A DNA stretch of 64,000 bases from Enterococcus faecalis (GTDB lineage Bacteria; Bacillota; Bacilli; Lactobacillales; Enterococcaceae), in contig NZ_CP118962.1 in assembly GCF_029024925.1 (NCBI RefSeq), positions 2,720,001-2,784,000 on the forward strand. Direction: 5' to 3'. The notes under the pieces are model-generated. The model searched no databases and had not been told where the DNA came from. It worked only from the letters and a program-made list of their open reading frames with translations. The position numbers and the translations under genes are program-made. Of the stretch, positions 8,020 to 17,090 are shown in pieces (positions within the stretch are counted from its first letter, which is position 1; each line of letters opens with the position of its first letter).

Positions 8020-8820
8020 TTATTTCCCTCCATTATTTACTGGTACATCTGAAAGTAGCCAAGTCAAAGTTGTTTTATATTGTACTGCATCCTTAGGGGT
8101 TTTCCCGGGAACAGTTAGTGAGATTGCCCGTGTGATTGTGGCATTTACTTGCTGTCCTTGTTGATTTTTTTCGGTCACTTTTTCTGCTTGCCCCCACAGC
8201 GTGATCCACGTTCCGGCGCCGGTCTTTTCTGGGGCTTGCATGACAACAGTTTCTGCGCCCGCAGCATCTAATTGAATGTTTGCGGTAGCAGTTGGCGGCA
8301 ATACGTCCGTCGCATTTGAGCGCACACTGGGCTCAGTAAAGGCGACGGTGGCGCCTGTTAATTCTTTGTGTAATGTTTCTGCATTACGAAATTGACCATT
8401 TTGTTTCACTTTTAAAACCCAGCCAGCATTGGTTCCCCGTAAATCACTTACTTGTACATAATTAGCAGTTGCCAATTCACTTGCTGAACCATCTGGATTT
8501 TTATAGGTTTGCGCTCTGGCAAAATACGTTTGATCCTTATTCGATATCTCATTACTCCCAAAATCCAAACTTGAGGCATAATCGATGGAAAGTGGCCCAG
8601 GTGTGCCTGGATTAGGTCCATCAGGATTCGTTGGATCGACTGGTCGAACTGGTTTTTCTGGATCGGGATTTTCTGGATTTACTGGATCCGTCCCATCTGT
8701 GCTTGGGGTAAAAACAATCGACTGTTCGCTATCAAAAACGACCGTCGCCGCTTCAGCAGGAACAGTGGCGCCAAGCAACATTGTTCCGAATAACAAGGAG
8801 TAGACGACTGTTTTTTTCAT
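8020..8820 (-). CDS. WxL-domain surface protein (second paralogue)
   Basis: 266 residues. Signal peptide MKKTVVYSLLFGTMLLGATVPAEA, acidic Pro/Asn spacer (NPENPDPEKPVRPVDPTNP), entry motif GPLSIDYASSLDFG, first motif GWVLKVKQNGQF (WVL), final motif TLTWLLSDVP (WLL). All WxL landmarks are present. GGAGG overlaps the stop of the preceding gene, so translation is probably coupled. It is expected to be secreted and bound to the cell wall together with the other WxL products. Confidence 0.88.
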   Translation of the reverse strand: MKKTVVYSLLFGTMLLGATVPAEAATVVFDSEQSIVFTPSTDGTDPVNPENPDPEKPVRPVDPTNPDGPNPGTPGPLSIDYASSLDFGSNEISNKDQTYFARAQTYKNPDGSASELATANYVQVSDLRGTNAGWVLKVKQNGQFRNAETLHKELTGATVAFTEPSVRSNATDVLPPTATANIQLDAAGAETVVMQAPEKTGAGTWITLWGQAEKVTEKNQQGQQVNATITRAISLTVPGKTPKDAVQYKTTLTWLLSDVPVNNGGK

Positions 8821-8824
8821 TTAC

Positions 8825-9569
8825 TTAGCCTCCAACATTCGTTGGTACAGATTTCAATGTCCATGTTAAGGTCGTACGATATTCTTTTGCTAATTTAATC
8901 GCTTTACCTGGGACATTTAATTTCACGGCAGTAGCACCTTCTGTCGCATCTTTCCCAAAACGATAGACCCAAGTCCCCATTCCTTTGCCATCTTCTGCTT
9001 TGACTAATTCTACTTCTGTTCCAGGAACAAAGGTATGTGCTGCTGTTGGTGTTGGCGCGTATGCGGCATCAACAATCGATGTCACACCTGCATTGGCAAT
9101 CGATAAAGCGGCCCCCACTAATTCTTCATTTTGGGCTGTTTTGAATTGCCCATTTTGTACAGCGCTTAACGTCCAGCCTTCTTGTGTCCCACGTTTATCC
9201 GTTACCTGAACATAGTTGGGACCTGTTGTTCCATCTTTAAATGTTTGAATTTGTGCGTAATAATCTTTCGTATCGGAAGTGATTTTTTGGGCGCCAAATT
9301 GAAAGCTTGAAGCATAGTCAATTGATAAGGGGCCTGCAGTCCCTGGTTTTGGTCCAGTTGGGTCAGTTGGATCTTCTGGTTCAACTTTTTCATCTGGATT
9401 GGTTGGATTAACTGGCTTCGTTGGATCTGTATCTGGTTCAAATGTAATGGCGCCATTACTTGTATAGTTCACGTTAATGTCTTCCGCAAATGCTTGTTGT
9501 GTCGCTAGGACACCGCTAAATCCTACAATCCCTACTACTGCTAATACTTGCTAATACTGTTTTTTTCAT
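8825..9569 (-). pseudogene. WxL-domain surface protein gene with disrupted signal peptide (first paralogue)
   Basis: The body reads as a normal WxL protein: PTKPVNPTNPDEKVEPEDPTDP spacer type, GPLSIDYASSFQFG, first motif GWTLSAVQNGQF, last motif TLTWTLKSVP. The well-placed ATG at 9569 (GGAG 8 bases upstream) starts MKKTVLA but then runs into a stop after 17 codons. The missing part of the signal peptide (VVGIVGFSGVLATQQAFA) is in another frame. The cause is an exact 10-bp tandem duplication at 9539-9558. Removing one copy restores MKKTVLAVVGIVGFSGVLAT in frame with the body. As it stands only a GTG at 9472 could start the body, and that product would lack an export signal. Confidence 0.85.
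9539..9558 (-). repeat. Exact 10-bp tandem duplication (2 x TGCTAATACT)
   Basis: Two perfect copies back to back at 9539-9548 and 9549-9558. They shift the frame of the WxL signal peptide and also change the last codons of the overlapping LPXTG gene. Confidence 0.9.
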
Positions 9570-9915
9570 CTTCTCTTCTCCTTTTAATAAATAATATGCC
9601 TATAGTGATAAGGCTGATTCCCAAATAAATAAATGGTGCTTGATTGGTGGTACCTGTCGCTGGTAATCTTCCTTGTCGCGATCCATATACGCCAGAAGAA
9701 AGGACGGATGAAGCGCCTCCGTCAGCTGGCTTGGTGGGTTCGGTCGTTGTGGAAGAATTACTAGTCGCTGTTGTCGACTCTTCTGTGGGATATTCATACG
9801 TTCCATAAAAGGAGACAACACCACTATTTTCATAAGCTGCTTCCCCAAACGCAGTGTCTGAATGACAGAAGCTGAAAAGACCTAAAAAACAACTAAGCAA
9901 AAGGTATTTTTTCAT
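9541..9915 (-). CDS. Small LPXTG-anchored protein (CscD-type)
   Basis: 124 residues. Signal peptide (1-25), short Ser/Thr-rich stretch (EESTTATSNSSTTTEP), sortase motif LPATG, hydrophobic helix (FIYLGISLITIGILFI) and basic tail KRRRED. Sortase A should link it to peptidoglycan. Csc clusters regularly carry one such short anchored protein. AGGAGG precedes the ATG. Its 3' end overlaps the start of the disrupted WxL gene. Without the 10-bp duplication the tail would be five residues longer (…SSSRDCRI), so the duplication touches both genes. Confidence 0.85.
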   Translation of the reverse strand: MKKYLLLSCFLGLFSFCHSDTAFGEAAYENSGVVSFYGTYEYPTEESTTATSNSSTTTEPTKPADGGASSVLSSGVYGSRQGRLPATGTTNQAPFIYLGISLITIGILFIKRRREDEKNSISKY

Positions 9916-9934
9916 CTCACTTCTCTCCTCCTTG

Positions 9935-12900
9935 TTATGGTGCCATGACTAATGACCATGACAATGTCCCTTTGAATTCGCCAACTTTTTGTTTCTCGAC
10001 TGGCACAGATAGTTTAAGTCCCCGTTGGTTTGCCGCACCCCAACCTTGGTTAATTGTATAACTACCTGAACCGGAGCCTTCATTTTCTGTAACAACCGTA
10101 TCTCCTTTATTGAGTAAAAATTCTCCTTTGTCTGTAACCAATGACAAATCTTCCAATTGATCTGTGCCGTTCGTTAAGGGATTCGTTACCTGAACATTCA
10201 GTTTCCAAGGCGTACTTTCTGTCCCGCGTGTGTCTTGAACGACTAAATCATCTGAAAGAGTTGGCCAGTAAACTTCTGGCTTGGCAGAAATTTTTTGTTT
10301 GCCAAAATCAATTGTTTTAGGTACTTTTTCTAACGTTAATTCACCTGAAATAGACACATTGACTTTTTTATTTAACGTTTCACCAGCTTCTGTAAATTGA
10401 TAATTGGCTGGTACCGTTTTGGCTAATTCTTCTGGTTTCGCTTGCTGAATGGCTTGGAAGGTTGCGGCATCAAGACTTGGTGTTTGATTGGCCCGACCAT
10501 CTGCAAAAATCACCGTTGCTTGTGTCCATTGTGCCAACTCGTCTGAATTCGTTAAGCCATTTGCTTCTTTTAATTTCAAATGCGCACTTGTCGCATACAA
10601 GGCAAACGAACGATCTTTGGCAAGGACACTTTCATTTTTCACAACAACTAAATGAACCGTTTTGTTTTGCAAATTATCTCCTGACGTCCCTGCTTCTAAT
10701 TGAATATCATGTGTCCGCGATACAGTTTTTTCTGCTAACGGTGCTTGAATTTGTGGTAAATCCGTCTCTTTTAATGAGGTCTTGAAAAACGGCCGACCTT
10801 TTGCGCCAAGCATTTCTATTACTTTATCGACAGTCGTTAGTTGCGCTGCCTCATCTTCTGTGACAATCACCGATTGCCCCGAAAGTTCCACTTTATTTGA
10901 AAATTGAACTTTCACCTGATAACTGTAGTTCATATTCGTCGCTTTCCATGAAAGCGGGGTGGTATCTTTTTGCTCTGGAATTTGCTCTATCGCGCTCCCA
11001 ACTTCACTAGACTTAACCGTTCCTTGGTGCAACCAAGAACCTGTTACTTCGTCAGGAAGGAAGCTTAGGGTTGGTGTTAAAGCACTTGAGGTCGGAATCA
11101 TCAAACGTCCTTTTTGAACTTTTTGTCCAGCTACTTCGGTGCCCCACGCTTGTAAGGTTAATGGCGCATTGCCGGCTTTGACCTCTTTTACATCATGAGA
11201 AATAGTACCTGCACCTGCCACAATTCCAGGCATTTCCACTTCGTAATCGATGATGGAGCCAGGAATTGCTATTCCATAGCCATTGGCGCCCTTGGTCACA
11301 TCGTTATCGCCAATAAATGTTTTTCCAGTCGCTTTTTCAATCCCATGAAACGTTGTTGGCGTAAGTTTTGTAGCATTATTGACCGTTGGATTAATCGTCA
11401 AGACCTGATAGGCTTTGACATTTCCAAACCAAGTCCCTGTGCTATCCACCAAAGCAGTTGTATCTGTCGTTGGTTTAATCCATAAAAGTTCATCTTTTGT
11501 TGGATCGACAGCTTCAAAATCCGCAATGTTTACTTTACCTGTACCAGGAATTGTTTCTAATGTTGCATGATCCTGAACCGTTAGTTTGCTAGCTGAAATT
11601 AAATTGGCTGTGTTGGTGATCCCAATTCCAGCGTTTTTAGATAGATGAATTGATCCGAATTCATTGTAAGTCGTACTATGGTTCGCGGCAGTAGCAGAAA
11701 CGCCATTTTTGATGTTCCCACCATTAGCCATTAATTTAATGCCATTGGTGACATTTAATTCCGTAAAGTTGACAACGCCTAAGCCTGTCGCATTTAGTGG
11801 TTCTGTTTGATAGTTATTGGTGCCGTCAACGTTAGTCCCAAAGTTAAAGGCCACTTTATTTGAACTAGCATTCACAATTGCATTAGTGAAATTATCTGTT
11901 GATGAACCACCGGATAAACCGTTAATACTAACTGCACCTTGAACATTTGCGGTAACATCACGTAAGATTTTTCCGCCACTGATATTGGAATACTGTGTCG
12001 CATATAAATTTCCAATACTAGAACCCGCTGCTTGAATATTCATTGTAATCTTGCCGTTCTTGGTATACGCAGCATTGGTTCCACCATCACCGTAAATGCT
12101 GGCCCCATTTAGAGATTCCACACCTGTTTTAGTGAAAATATTTAAAGTAATTGTGTTTGATTCATCCGTTCCTAGTGTCGTATTTTGACCATAGGGCCGA
12201 CCACCAGTAATGTAGGTATTACCAGGCAACTTAAACTCTCCGTTGTAATTTCTTAAATCAATTAAGAGTTTGGCATTTCCAAGAAGTGAGCCCGCATTGG
12301 TAATCCCACCTGAAAAACCGTTCGCGCCTGTCCGAGGAGTTCCTGAGAAATTTCCTCCGTAGATGCGATTGTCTGAATTACCAGTAATTGTATGGCCACC
12401 GCTTGCTCCATAAGAAGCACCCATCGAAGCATTAATTACTCCTTCATAAACCGTTACACCGACATTCCCAACATTTTTGGCATCATTCCAGCCACCGCCT
12501 GAAAGAAACCAATCGACTTGACCATTATTAACGATTGTTTGACCGTTTCCATAAACTCGAGCTGCTTGATAGCCTGTTCCTTCTAATGTGTCAGCAATCC
12601 CGCCATTCAATGTGTTAGAAGTATTGCCTTCAACGACACCTGAAAAAGAGCCACCATATGTCCAGCGAGCAATGGTATTATTTAAAACAGTCTTAGTATC
12701 TCCTTTTATATAGATATCCCAAGTATCATTACTAGCAGGATAGCCGCCGCCACCAACAATATCCCAACCTGAACTATACCCACGACTTTTATCGGTCGTT
12801 GAATAATCTAAGCTTGTCGGTTTTGCGCCTGAATAAGCCATACCATCGCCACCTAAGGACCCATCACCATTCGCTGTTCCCACTTCAATTGTTGTATTTC

Positions 12901-14794
12901 CTTCGATATAACCGCCGCGGCCAGCTGCAGTTGAGTAAATTGCACCATTATTAAACGAACCGCTGACTAATTTAGAAGAAATATTTCCAAAAACTTTAAA
13001 AGCTGCTGCTGATTTGGCTAATTCTGCTCTTTGTTGTGGTGTATAAGCATCATACGTTGCTTCATTTGAGGCCCCAATTTGACTCTTGTTAAATTTCGAA
13101 ACATTGTTACCAGCACCGCCGTTAAAATCATTAATACCACCAGCGGAATTCGTTCCTGCTGTAACCACATTCGTAATATCTCCGATGATCGTTCCAGAAT
13201 ATTGGTTGCCTCCTTCAAAATCTGCACGACCCGCACTATACAACTGTGTATTTAAATTTGTAGTAATTCCATCAGTCGCACGATTCGTTCCTATATCGCC
13301 GCGGGAAGAGCCACCAATAAAACGTTGACCCGCTGTATACCAACGGCCATATCCAGAAATATCGTTTGTTACTTTTCCACCAATATTTCCGTATTGAACA
13401 CCGCCATAATACGTACTTAATTGGAAACCTGTAGCAGCATTCGTAATCGCAACCTTTGTTGAGACGTTACCAGTAACATTCGCTGTGTTGGTTGCGTTGG
13501 TCCCATAACCGCCCCCATAAATTGAAGCAATTCTGCCACCAGAATCATTGACAACCAATGAAGTATTCCCAGTCACTGTCCCAATATTGGCGCCCCCACT
13601 TAATGTATTTAGTCCGCTCCGTGTATTGTTAATAACAATCGTAGGATTTCCAGCTAAATTACCACCATTTTGGTTTCCGCCATAGAAATTCCATGTCCCT
13701 GTACCTGTACTATTTACTGTTAAAGTTGGGTTTCCTGAAACATCTCCTGTATCCGTTCCACCGTATACGGTCAGACCGTTTCCACTAGAGCCGCCATTCA
13801 AGTTCAAACTGTAACCATTTAAATACATATTCGTACCTGTATAGTTTAGATTTCTCAAAGTGATGTTTGAGCCAAAATGGATATTTTGATTAAATCCTAA
13901 CGTCTTAGAACCCGTTGGCGCCGTTTGATCCATACTAATCGGATCCGCGCTGTTTCCAGTAATCACTAAATGATTGACCTTACCTTGCAAGGCGTAAAAG
14001 GTCATATTACTTGCCGTAACGGTGTCAGGAATCACTTTAGCGGTGGTCGCCGCACTCGTCGTAATATTGTTTCCTATATAAAGAGTGAAATCGCCATTGT
14101 TCCCCTGTTGATACAAATCAAACAAGGCTTCTTTCAAGCCAGCCTCTGTCGATGCATATTCTTTGTACGCTGCTCCATCTCCTGCAGGACTTGGCACAAC
14201 AATCACTTTTGTTTTATCTGCAGGAGCAATTGTGTCCGCAATGGACTGATCAATTGAAACAGCTCTGGCCATGCGTGTCAGTTTCTGTTTAAAGACAGCC
14301 GTAAGTTGTGTATCTTCTGAAAACTCTAATTGAAGAAGTTCTTCATTTGTATATGTTTTTCCTTGGTAAGACCAGCCAACGAAAGTCGCATTTTCCTCAC
14401 TATTCGCCCATTTTGGTAATTCTTCTGTCCGAAGTGGCTGATTTTTTTCTTTTACCACTTGATAACTTTTGGCATCATTTAGAAACAAAGCTTGATCCGT
14501 TGTTTCAAAGGTCAACGTGATTTGCTTCTGCTCTTCGCTTGGTTTTGTTTCTGTGGAAGAGGTGGTTACTTTTTCTGTGATAGCACTAGATTCCGTCATT
14601 GATGACTGTTCTATAGAATGTGCGCTGCTTTCTTTTGTTGCTTCACTTGTACTGGTTTCTGCTGTTTTTGGCTGTGTCTGCGTACGTTCTGCTTGTTGCT
14701 CCCCTTCAATCGCCCACGCTGAAACAGATAAAAATGGTTGTACAAGTAAACAAGTTGCCAATAAAACAGCGATTTTCTTTTTCATTAACTTCAT
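9935..14794 (-). CDS. Giant WxL-domain surface protein with beta-helix-like repeats (CscC-type)
   Basis: 1619 residues from the ATG at 14794; GGGAGG lies just upstream. Order: signal peptide; Thr/Ser/Glu-rich stalk (about 35-100); an InlB-like strand-rich module (VKEKNQPLRTEELPKW … TAVFKQKL, about 100-175); a long region (about 190-1100) dense in Gly, Asn and Thr with recurring GG-x-N/G-x-G and V-x-G-N-T/P units, as in right-handed beta-helix or adhesin-like folds; a beta-sandwich-rich stretch; and a C-terminal WxL domain with motifs PWKL and LSWSLVMAP at the very end. An RGD tripeptide occurs in SSRGDIGTN. Probably a wall-bound adhesin or scaffold. It is the first gene of the operon. Confidence 0.85.
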   Translation of the reverse strand: MKLMKKKIAVLLATCLLVQPFLSVSAWAIEGEQQAERTQTQPKTAETSTSEATKESSAHSIEQSSMTESSAITEKVTTSSTETKPSEEQKQITLTFETTDQALFLNDAKSYQVVKEKNQPLRTEELPKWANSEENATFVGWSYQGKTYTNEELLQLEFSEDTQLTAVFKQKLTRMARAVSIDQSIADTIAPADKTKVIVVPSPAGDGAAYKEYASTEAGLKEALFDLYQQGNNGDFTLYIGNNITTSAATTAKVIPDTVTASNMTFYALQGKVNHLVITGNSADPISMDQTAPTGSKTLGFNQNIHFGSNITLRNLNYTGTNMYLNGYSLNLNGGSSGNGLTVYGGTDTGDVSGNPTLTVNSTGTGTWNFYGGNQNGGNLAGNPTIVINNTRSGLNTLSGGANIGTVTGNTSLVVNDSGGRIASIYGGGYGTNATNTANVTGNVSTKVAITNAATGFQLSTYYGGVQYGNIGGKVTNDISGYGRWYTAGQRFIGGSSRGDIGTNRATDGITTNLNTQLYSAGRADFEGGNQYSGTIIGDITNVVTAGTNSAGGINDFNGGAGNNVSKFNKSQIGASNEATYDAYTPQQRAELAKSAAAFKVFGNISSKLVSGSFNNGAIYSTAAGRGGYIEGNTTIEVGTANGDGSLGGDGMAYSGAKPTSLDYSTTDKSRGYSSGWDIVGGGGYPASNDTWDIYIKGDTKTVLNNTIARWTYGGSFSGVVEGNTSNTLNGGIADTLEGTGYQAARVYGNGQTIVNNGQVDWFLSGGGWNDAKNVGNVGVTVYEGVINASMGASYGASGGHTITGNSDNRIYGGNFSGTPRTGANGFSGGITNAGSLLGNAKLLIDLRNYNGEFKLPGNTYITGGRPYGQNTTLGTDESNTITLNIFTKTGVESLNGASIYGDGGTNAAYTKNGKITMNIQAAGSSIGNLYATQYSNISGGKILRDVTANVQGAVSINGLSGGSSTDNFTNAIVNASSNKVAFNFGTNVDGTNNYQTEPLNATGLGVVNFTELNVTNGIKLMANGGNIKNGVSATAANHSTTYNEFGSIHLSKNAGIGITNTANLISASKLTVQDHATLETIPGTGKVNIADFEAVDPTKDELLWIKPTTDTTALVDSTGTWFGNVKAYQVLTINPTVNNATKLTPTTFHGIEKATGKTFIGDNDVTKGANGYGIAIPGSIIDYEVEMPGIVAGAGTISHDVKEVKAGNAPLTLQAWGTEVAGQKVQKGRLMIPTSSALTPTLSFLPDEVTGSWLHQGTVKSSEVGSAIEQIPEQKDTTPLSWKATNMNYSYQVKVQFSNKVELSGQSVIVTEDEAAQLTTVDKVIEMLGAKGRPFFKTSLKETDLPQIQAPLAEKTVSRTHDIQLEAGTSGDNLQNKTVHLVVVKNESVLAKDRSFALYATSAHLKLKEANGLTNSDELAQWTQATVIFADGRANQTPSLDAATFQAIQQAKPEELAKTVPANYQFTEAGETLNKKVNVSISGELTLEKVPKTIDFGKQKISAKPEVYWPTLSDDLVVQDTRGTESTPWKLNVQVTNPLTNGTDQLEDLSLVTDKGEFLLNKGDTVVTENEGSGSGSYTINQGWGAANQRGLKLSVPVEKQKVGEFKGTLSWSLVMAP

Positions 14795-15020
14795 CACTCC
14801 TCCCTCGAAGTAAACTTTCCACAACCAACCTATGGCTCAAGTATACGAAGTTTTCTTCTGATTTTTTTAAAGATATTTTCTTAATTTCAAAAAAAAAATT
14901 TATTTTTTAATTTTCTTTTTGTTAACTAAACGAATTTTTTGCTGTTTTTGTAAGATAAAAATGTTAATTTGTTCACAAAAATAACAAAAACGTTGTTTTT
15001 AACATTAAAATTAACAAACG
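14795..15020 (-). promoter_or_regulatory. Long AT-rich 5' leader of the WxL operon
   Basis: About 226 bases lie between the promoter and the first start codon. The stretch holds repeated GTTAAC/TTAACA-like words and a near palindrome (AAAAACGTTGTTTTT). There is also a second possible -10 (TATACT) near 14839-14844 without a -35. It may contain regulator sites or a structured leader. No known riboswitch was recognised. Confidence 0.4.
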
Positions 15021-15027
15021 AGTTCGT

Positions 15028-15056
15028 AGTATAGCACGGATTTTTTCTCATGTAAA
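15028..15056 (-). promoter_or_regulatory. Sigma-A promoter of the WxL operon
   Basis: Minus strand TTTACA (15051-15056), 17-base spacer, TATACT (15028-15033) with an upstream TGC extended -10. Confidence 0.7.
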
Positions 15057-15120
15057 CATCATTAAATAAACATTTTTGTTTAATTTATACATATTTCTCA
15101 GCTGAAAAAATGACAAAAAT

Positions 15121-15166
15121 AAATAAACAGAGGCCTTAGAAATATTTCTAAGGCCTCTGTTTATTT
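15121..15166 (-). terminator. 46-bp perfect palindromic terminator
   Basis: AAATAAACAGAGGCC… mirrors exactly to …GGCCTCTGTTTATTT with no mismatch. It overlaps the stop codon of the esterase gene. Confidence 0.8.
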
Positions 15167-16174
15167 ATACGTATTCACAAACTGGACTGTTTCTTGGTAA
15201 CATTGTTTAGCTTCTTTTGTTTGATAGTCGAATTGATATTCGTGGGTGATCGTTGCTTTCTTATCTTTGAAAAAGAGAGCTGAAACTGGAACATTTAAAG
15301 TTTTTAACCGCTGAACCAAGGCTAGTCCTTGCTCTTGGAATGAAAAGCTATTGCCATCTGTTAGATACGTCGGGGGAAATTCTTTGGTGACTTTATCCAC
15401 TAAACTCACTTCTTGCAGTTCTGCACTCGTCTGCCAGTCTTTAGTGCCGAGCAAGGACCAAGCCACTGTTTTAACGAAAAATTTCATAAAACGATTATCA
15501 CTTTGTTGGTTGGCCATTTGTTTCAAATCCACCGGACCACAATACGAGAGCGTGCCTTTTAAATGGCTAGCCGGCAATGCTGCAGTCATCCCTAGTTCTT
15601 TGGCATAGTTGGCATTGGTTTGAACTGTTGCATATTGTAGAGCAATCTGTGCACCCGCACTGTCCCCGCCAATAAAAAGCTTAGATAAATCTAACATGGG
15701 ATACGCTTGTTTCTTTTCTAATAAAAATTGAACAAGTTCATTGACCTGCTGGAGCTGGCTTGGATAAGGTGCGTCTGGTGCTAATTCATAATTCATTGAA
15801 ATAAAGGCAACTGAGGAATCAGCCACTAAACGTGTCGCAAACTCTTTCATCCCAGACTTATCTCCTCCCACATAGCCACCACCATGGACCCATAAAACGA
15901 CTGGTACCGCTTGTTTTGACGTTTGGGGATAATACAAATCAAAGGTATTCTTTTTTCTTGAAGAAGGGTATGTTTGATTTTCTTGCAATTGGACATTGGG
16001 CAATGCTTTATCATAGGAAGCTGAATCTTTTATTTCAACTTCACCTGCGAATAACTGGTTGATGACCCAAGCGCCTGGCTTAGGAGATAATTGAAAGGCG
16101 AGAAACACGCCTAAGCAAATAACCACAAGGATTCCTAACAACCAAAGGATAAAACGTACGATTTTTCTTTTCAC
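15161..16174 (-). CDS. Alpha/beta hydrolase (esterase/lipase, HSL-like), membrane-anchored
   Basis: 337 residues from the GTG at 16174 (AGGTGA 5 bases upstream; an upstream GTG at 16183 has no ribosome site). One N-terminal membrane segment (IVRFILWLLGILVVICLGVFLAF) without a clear cleavage site suggests an anchored enzyme facing outward. Oxyanion motif HGGGYVGGDKS and nucleophile elbow GGDSAGAQ mark the hormone-sensitive-lipase/carboxylesterase branch. A late Asp and the final THEYQF His would complete the triad. Substrate unknown. Transcribed alone, ending in the palindromic terminator. Confidence 0.8.
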   Translation of the reverse strand: MKRKIVRFILWLLGILVVICLGVFLAFQLSPKPGAWVINQLFAGEVEIKDSASYDKALPNVQLQENQTYPSSRKKNTFDLYYPQTSKQAVPVVLWVHGGGYVGGDKSGMKEFATRLVADSSVAFISMNYELAPDAPYPSQLQQVNELVQFLLEKKQAYPMLDLSKLFIGGDSAGAQIALQYATVQTNANYAKELGMTAALPASHLKGTLSYCGPVDLKQMANQQSDNRFMKFFVKTVAWSLLGTKDWQTSAELQEVSLVDKVTKEFPPTYLTDGNSFSFQEQGLALVQRLKTLNVPVSALFFKDKKATITHEYQFDYQTKEAKQCYQETVQFVNTYK

Positions 16175-16275
16175 TCTATTCACCTGCTTTAATTTGTAGC
16201 AAAATTATAGCATGTTTTTTAGCCAAAGCGTTTATTTTGAAACAGCTTTTTTAGAATTTGATGTACTTTTATCAT

Positions 16276-16304
16276 TTGAAATGCCCTCTTAAAAGCTGTA
16301 AAAT
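16276..16304 (+). promoter_or_regulatory. Sigma-A promoter of the nicotinamidase-like gene
   Basis: TTGAAA (16276-16281), 17-base spacer, TAAAAT (16299-16304), 36 bases before the ATG. Confidence 0.7.
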
Positions 16305-16339
16305 GAACAAAATGACTTTAACCTTTAGGAGGTTGCCAA

Positions 16340-16885
16340 ATGAAAGCTCTGATTTCCATTGATTATACGAATGATTTTGTCGCCACAGACGGAAAACTAA
16401 CCACTGGTGCCGCTGGGCAAGCCATTGAAACGGCCCTTGTTCAACAAACAAAGCACTATTTTGACAATGGCGATTTTGTGGTTTTTGCCATTGATGGGCA
16501 TGACCCCCTAGATCGCTATCATCCTGAAAATAAACTTTTCCCGCCCCACAATGTCTTAGGAACTGACGGGCGTAATCTGTTTGGCTCGCTAGCTGATTTT
16601 TATCAAGCTCACAAAAATGAGGCAACCGTTTATTGGATGGACAAACGGCACTATTCTGCTTTTAGTGGTACAGATTTGGACATTCGATTACGAGAACGAG
16701 GAATTACAGAGCTTTGTTTAACTGGTGTTTGTACAGATATTTGCGTGTTGCATACGGCTGTCGATGCCTATAATTTAGGCTATCAATTAATGATTCCTGA
16801 ACGCGCCGTTGCTAGTTTTGATGAACAAGGACACGAATGGGCGTTACGCCACTTTAAACAAACTTTAGGAGCAACCATTCTATAA
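16340..16885 (+). CDS. Isochorismatase-fold cysteine hydrolase, probably nicotinamidase
   Basis: 181 residues. Catalytic triad candidates are Asp8 (SIDYTNDF), Lys102 (MDKRHYSAF) and Cys135 (GVCTDICV). A metal site of the nicotinamidase type is suggested by Asp52 and His54 in AIDGHDP and His70 in FPPHN. Nicotinamidase turns nicotinamide into nicotinate for NAD salvage. Other isochorismatase-fold enzymes usually lack the metal residues, so nicotinamidase is favoured but not proved. AGGAGG with 7-base spacing sets the start. Single-gene transcript with its own promoter and terminator. Confidence 0.78.
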   Translation: MKALISIDYTNDFVATDGKLTTGAAGQAIETALVQQTKHYFDNGDFVVFAIDGHDPLDRYHPENKLFPPHNVLGTDGRNLFGSLADFYQAHKNEATVYWMDKRHYSAFSGTDLDIRLRERGITELCLTGVCTDICVLHTAVDAYNLGYQLMIPERAVASFDEQGHEWALRHFKQTLGATIL

Positions 16886-16937
16886 AAAGACTGGTCAATC
16901 CGACCTATCTATATTCAAAAAATCCTGTAAACAACGC

Positions 16938-16974
16938 AAAAGCCAACCTTACTATGGATAAGGTTGGCTTTTTT
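16938..16974 (+). terminator. Terminator of the nicotinamidase-like gene
   Basis: AAAGCCAACCTT / AAGGTTGGCTTTTTT stem with 9-base loop. Confidence 0.8.
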
Positions 16975-17066
16975 ACACTCATTTTAACTCCGAGCCTACG
17001 GATTAGTGATAACTAGCATTCACAGAATAAGCAGAGACTGTTAGCTGATAGAAATTAGCTACTCAT

Positions 17067-17090
17067 AAAAGAGTGGGGAAGCCCACTTTT
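17067..17090 (-). terminator. Terminator of lrgAB
   Basis: Minus strand AGTGGG-CTTC-CCCACT followed by CTTTT, immediately downstream of the lrgB stop. Confidence 0.6.

Noticed and set aside
9539-9558. Programmed ribosomal frameshift rescuing the WxL gene
   Set aside because: No slippery heptamer with a downstream structure was seen at the point of frame change; the exact 10-bp duplication explains it more simply.
16272-16625. 117-codon reading frame opposite the nicotinamidase-like gene
   Set aside because: It is antisense to a gene with clear catalytic motifs and has no recognisable domain.
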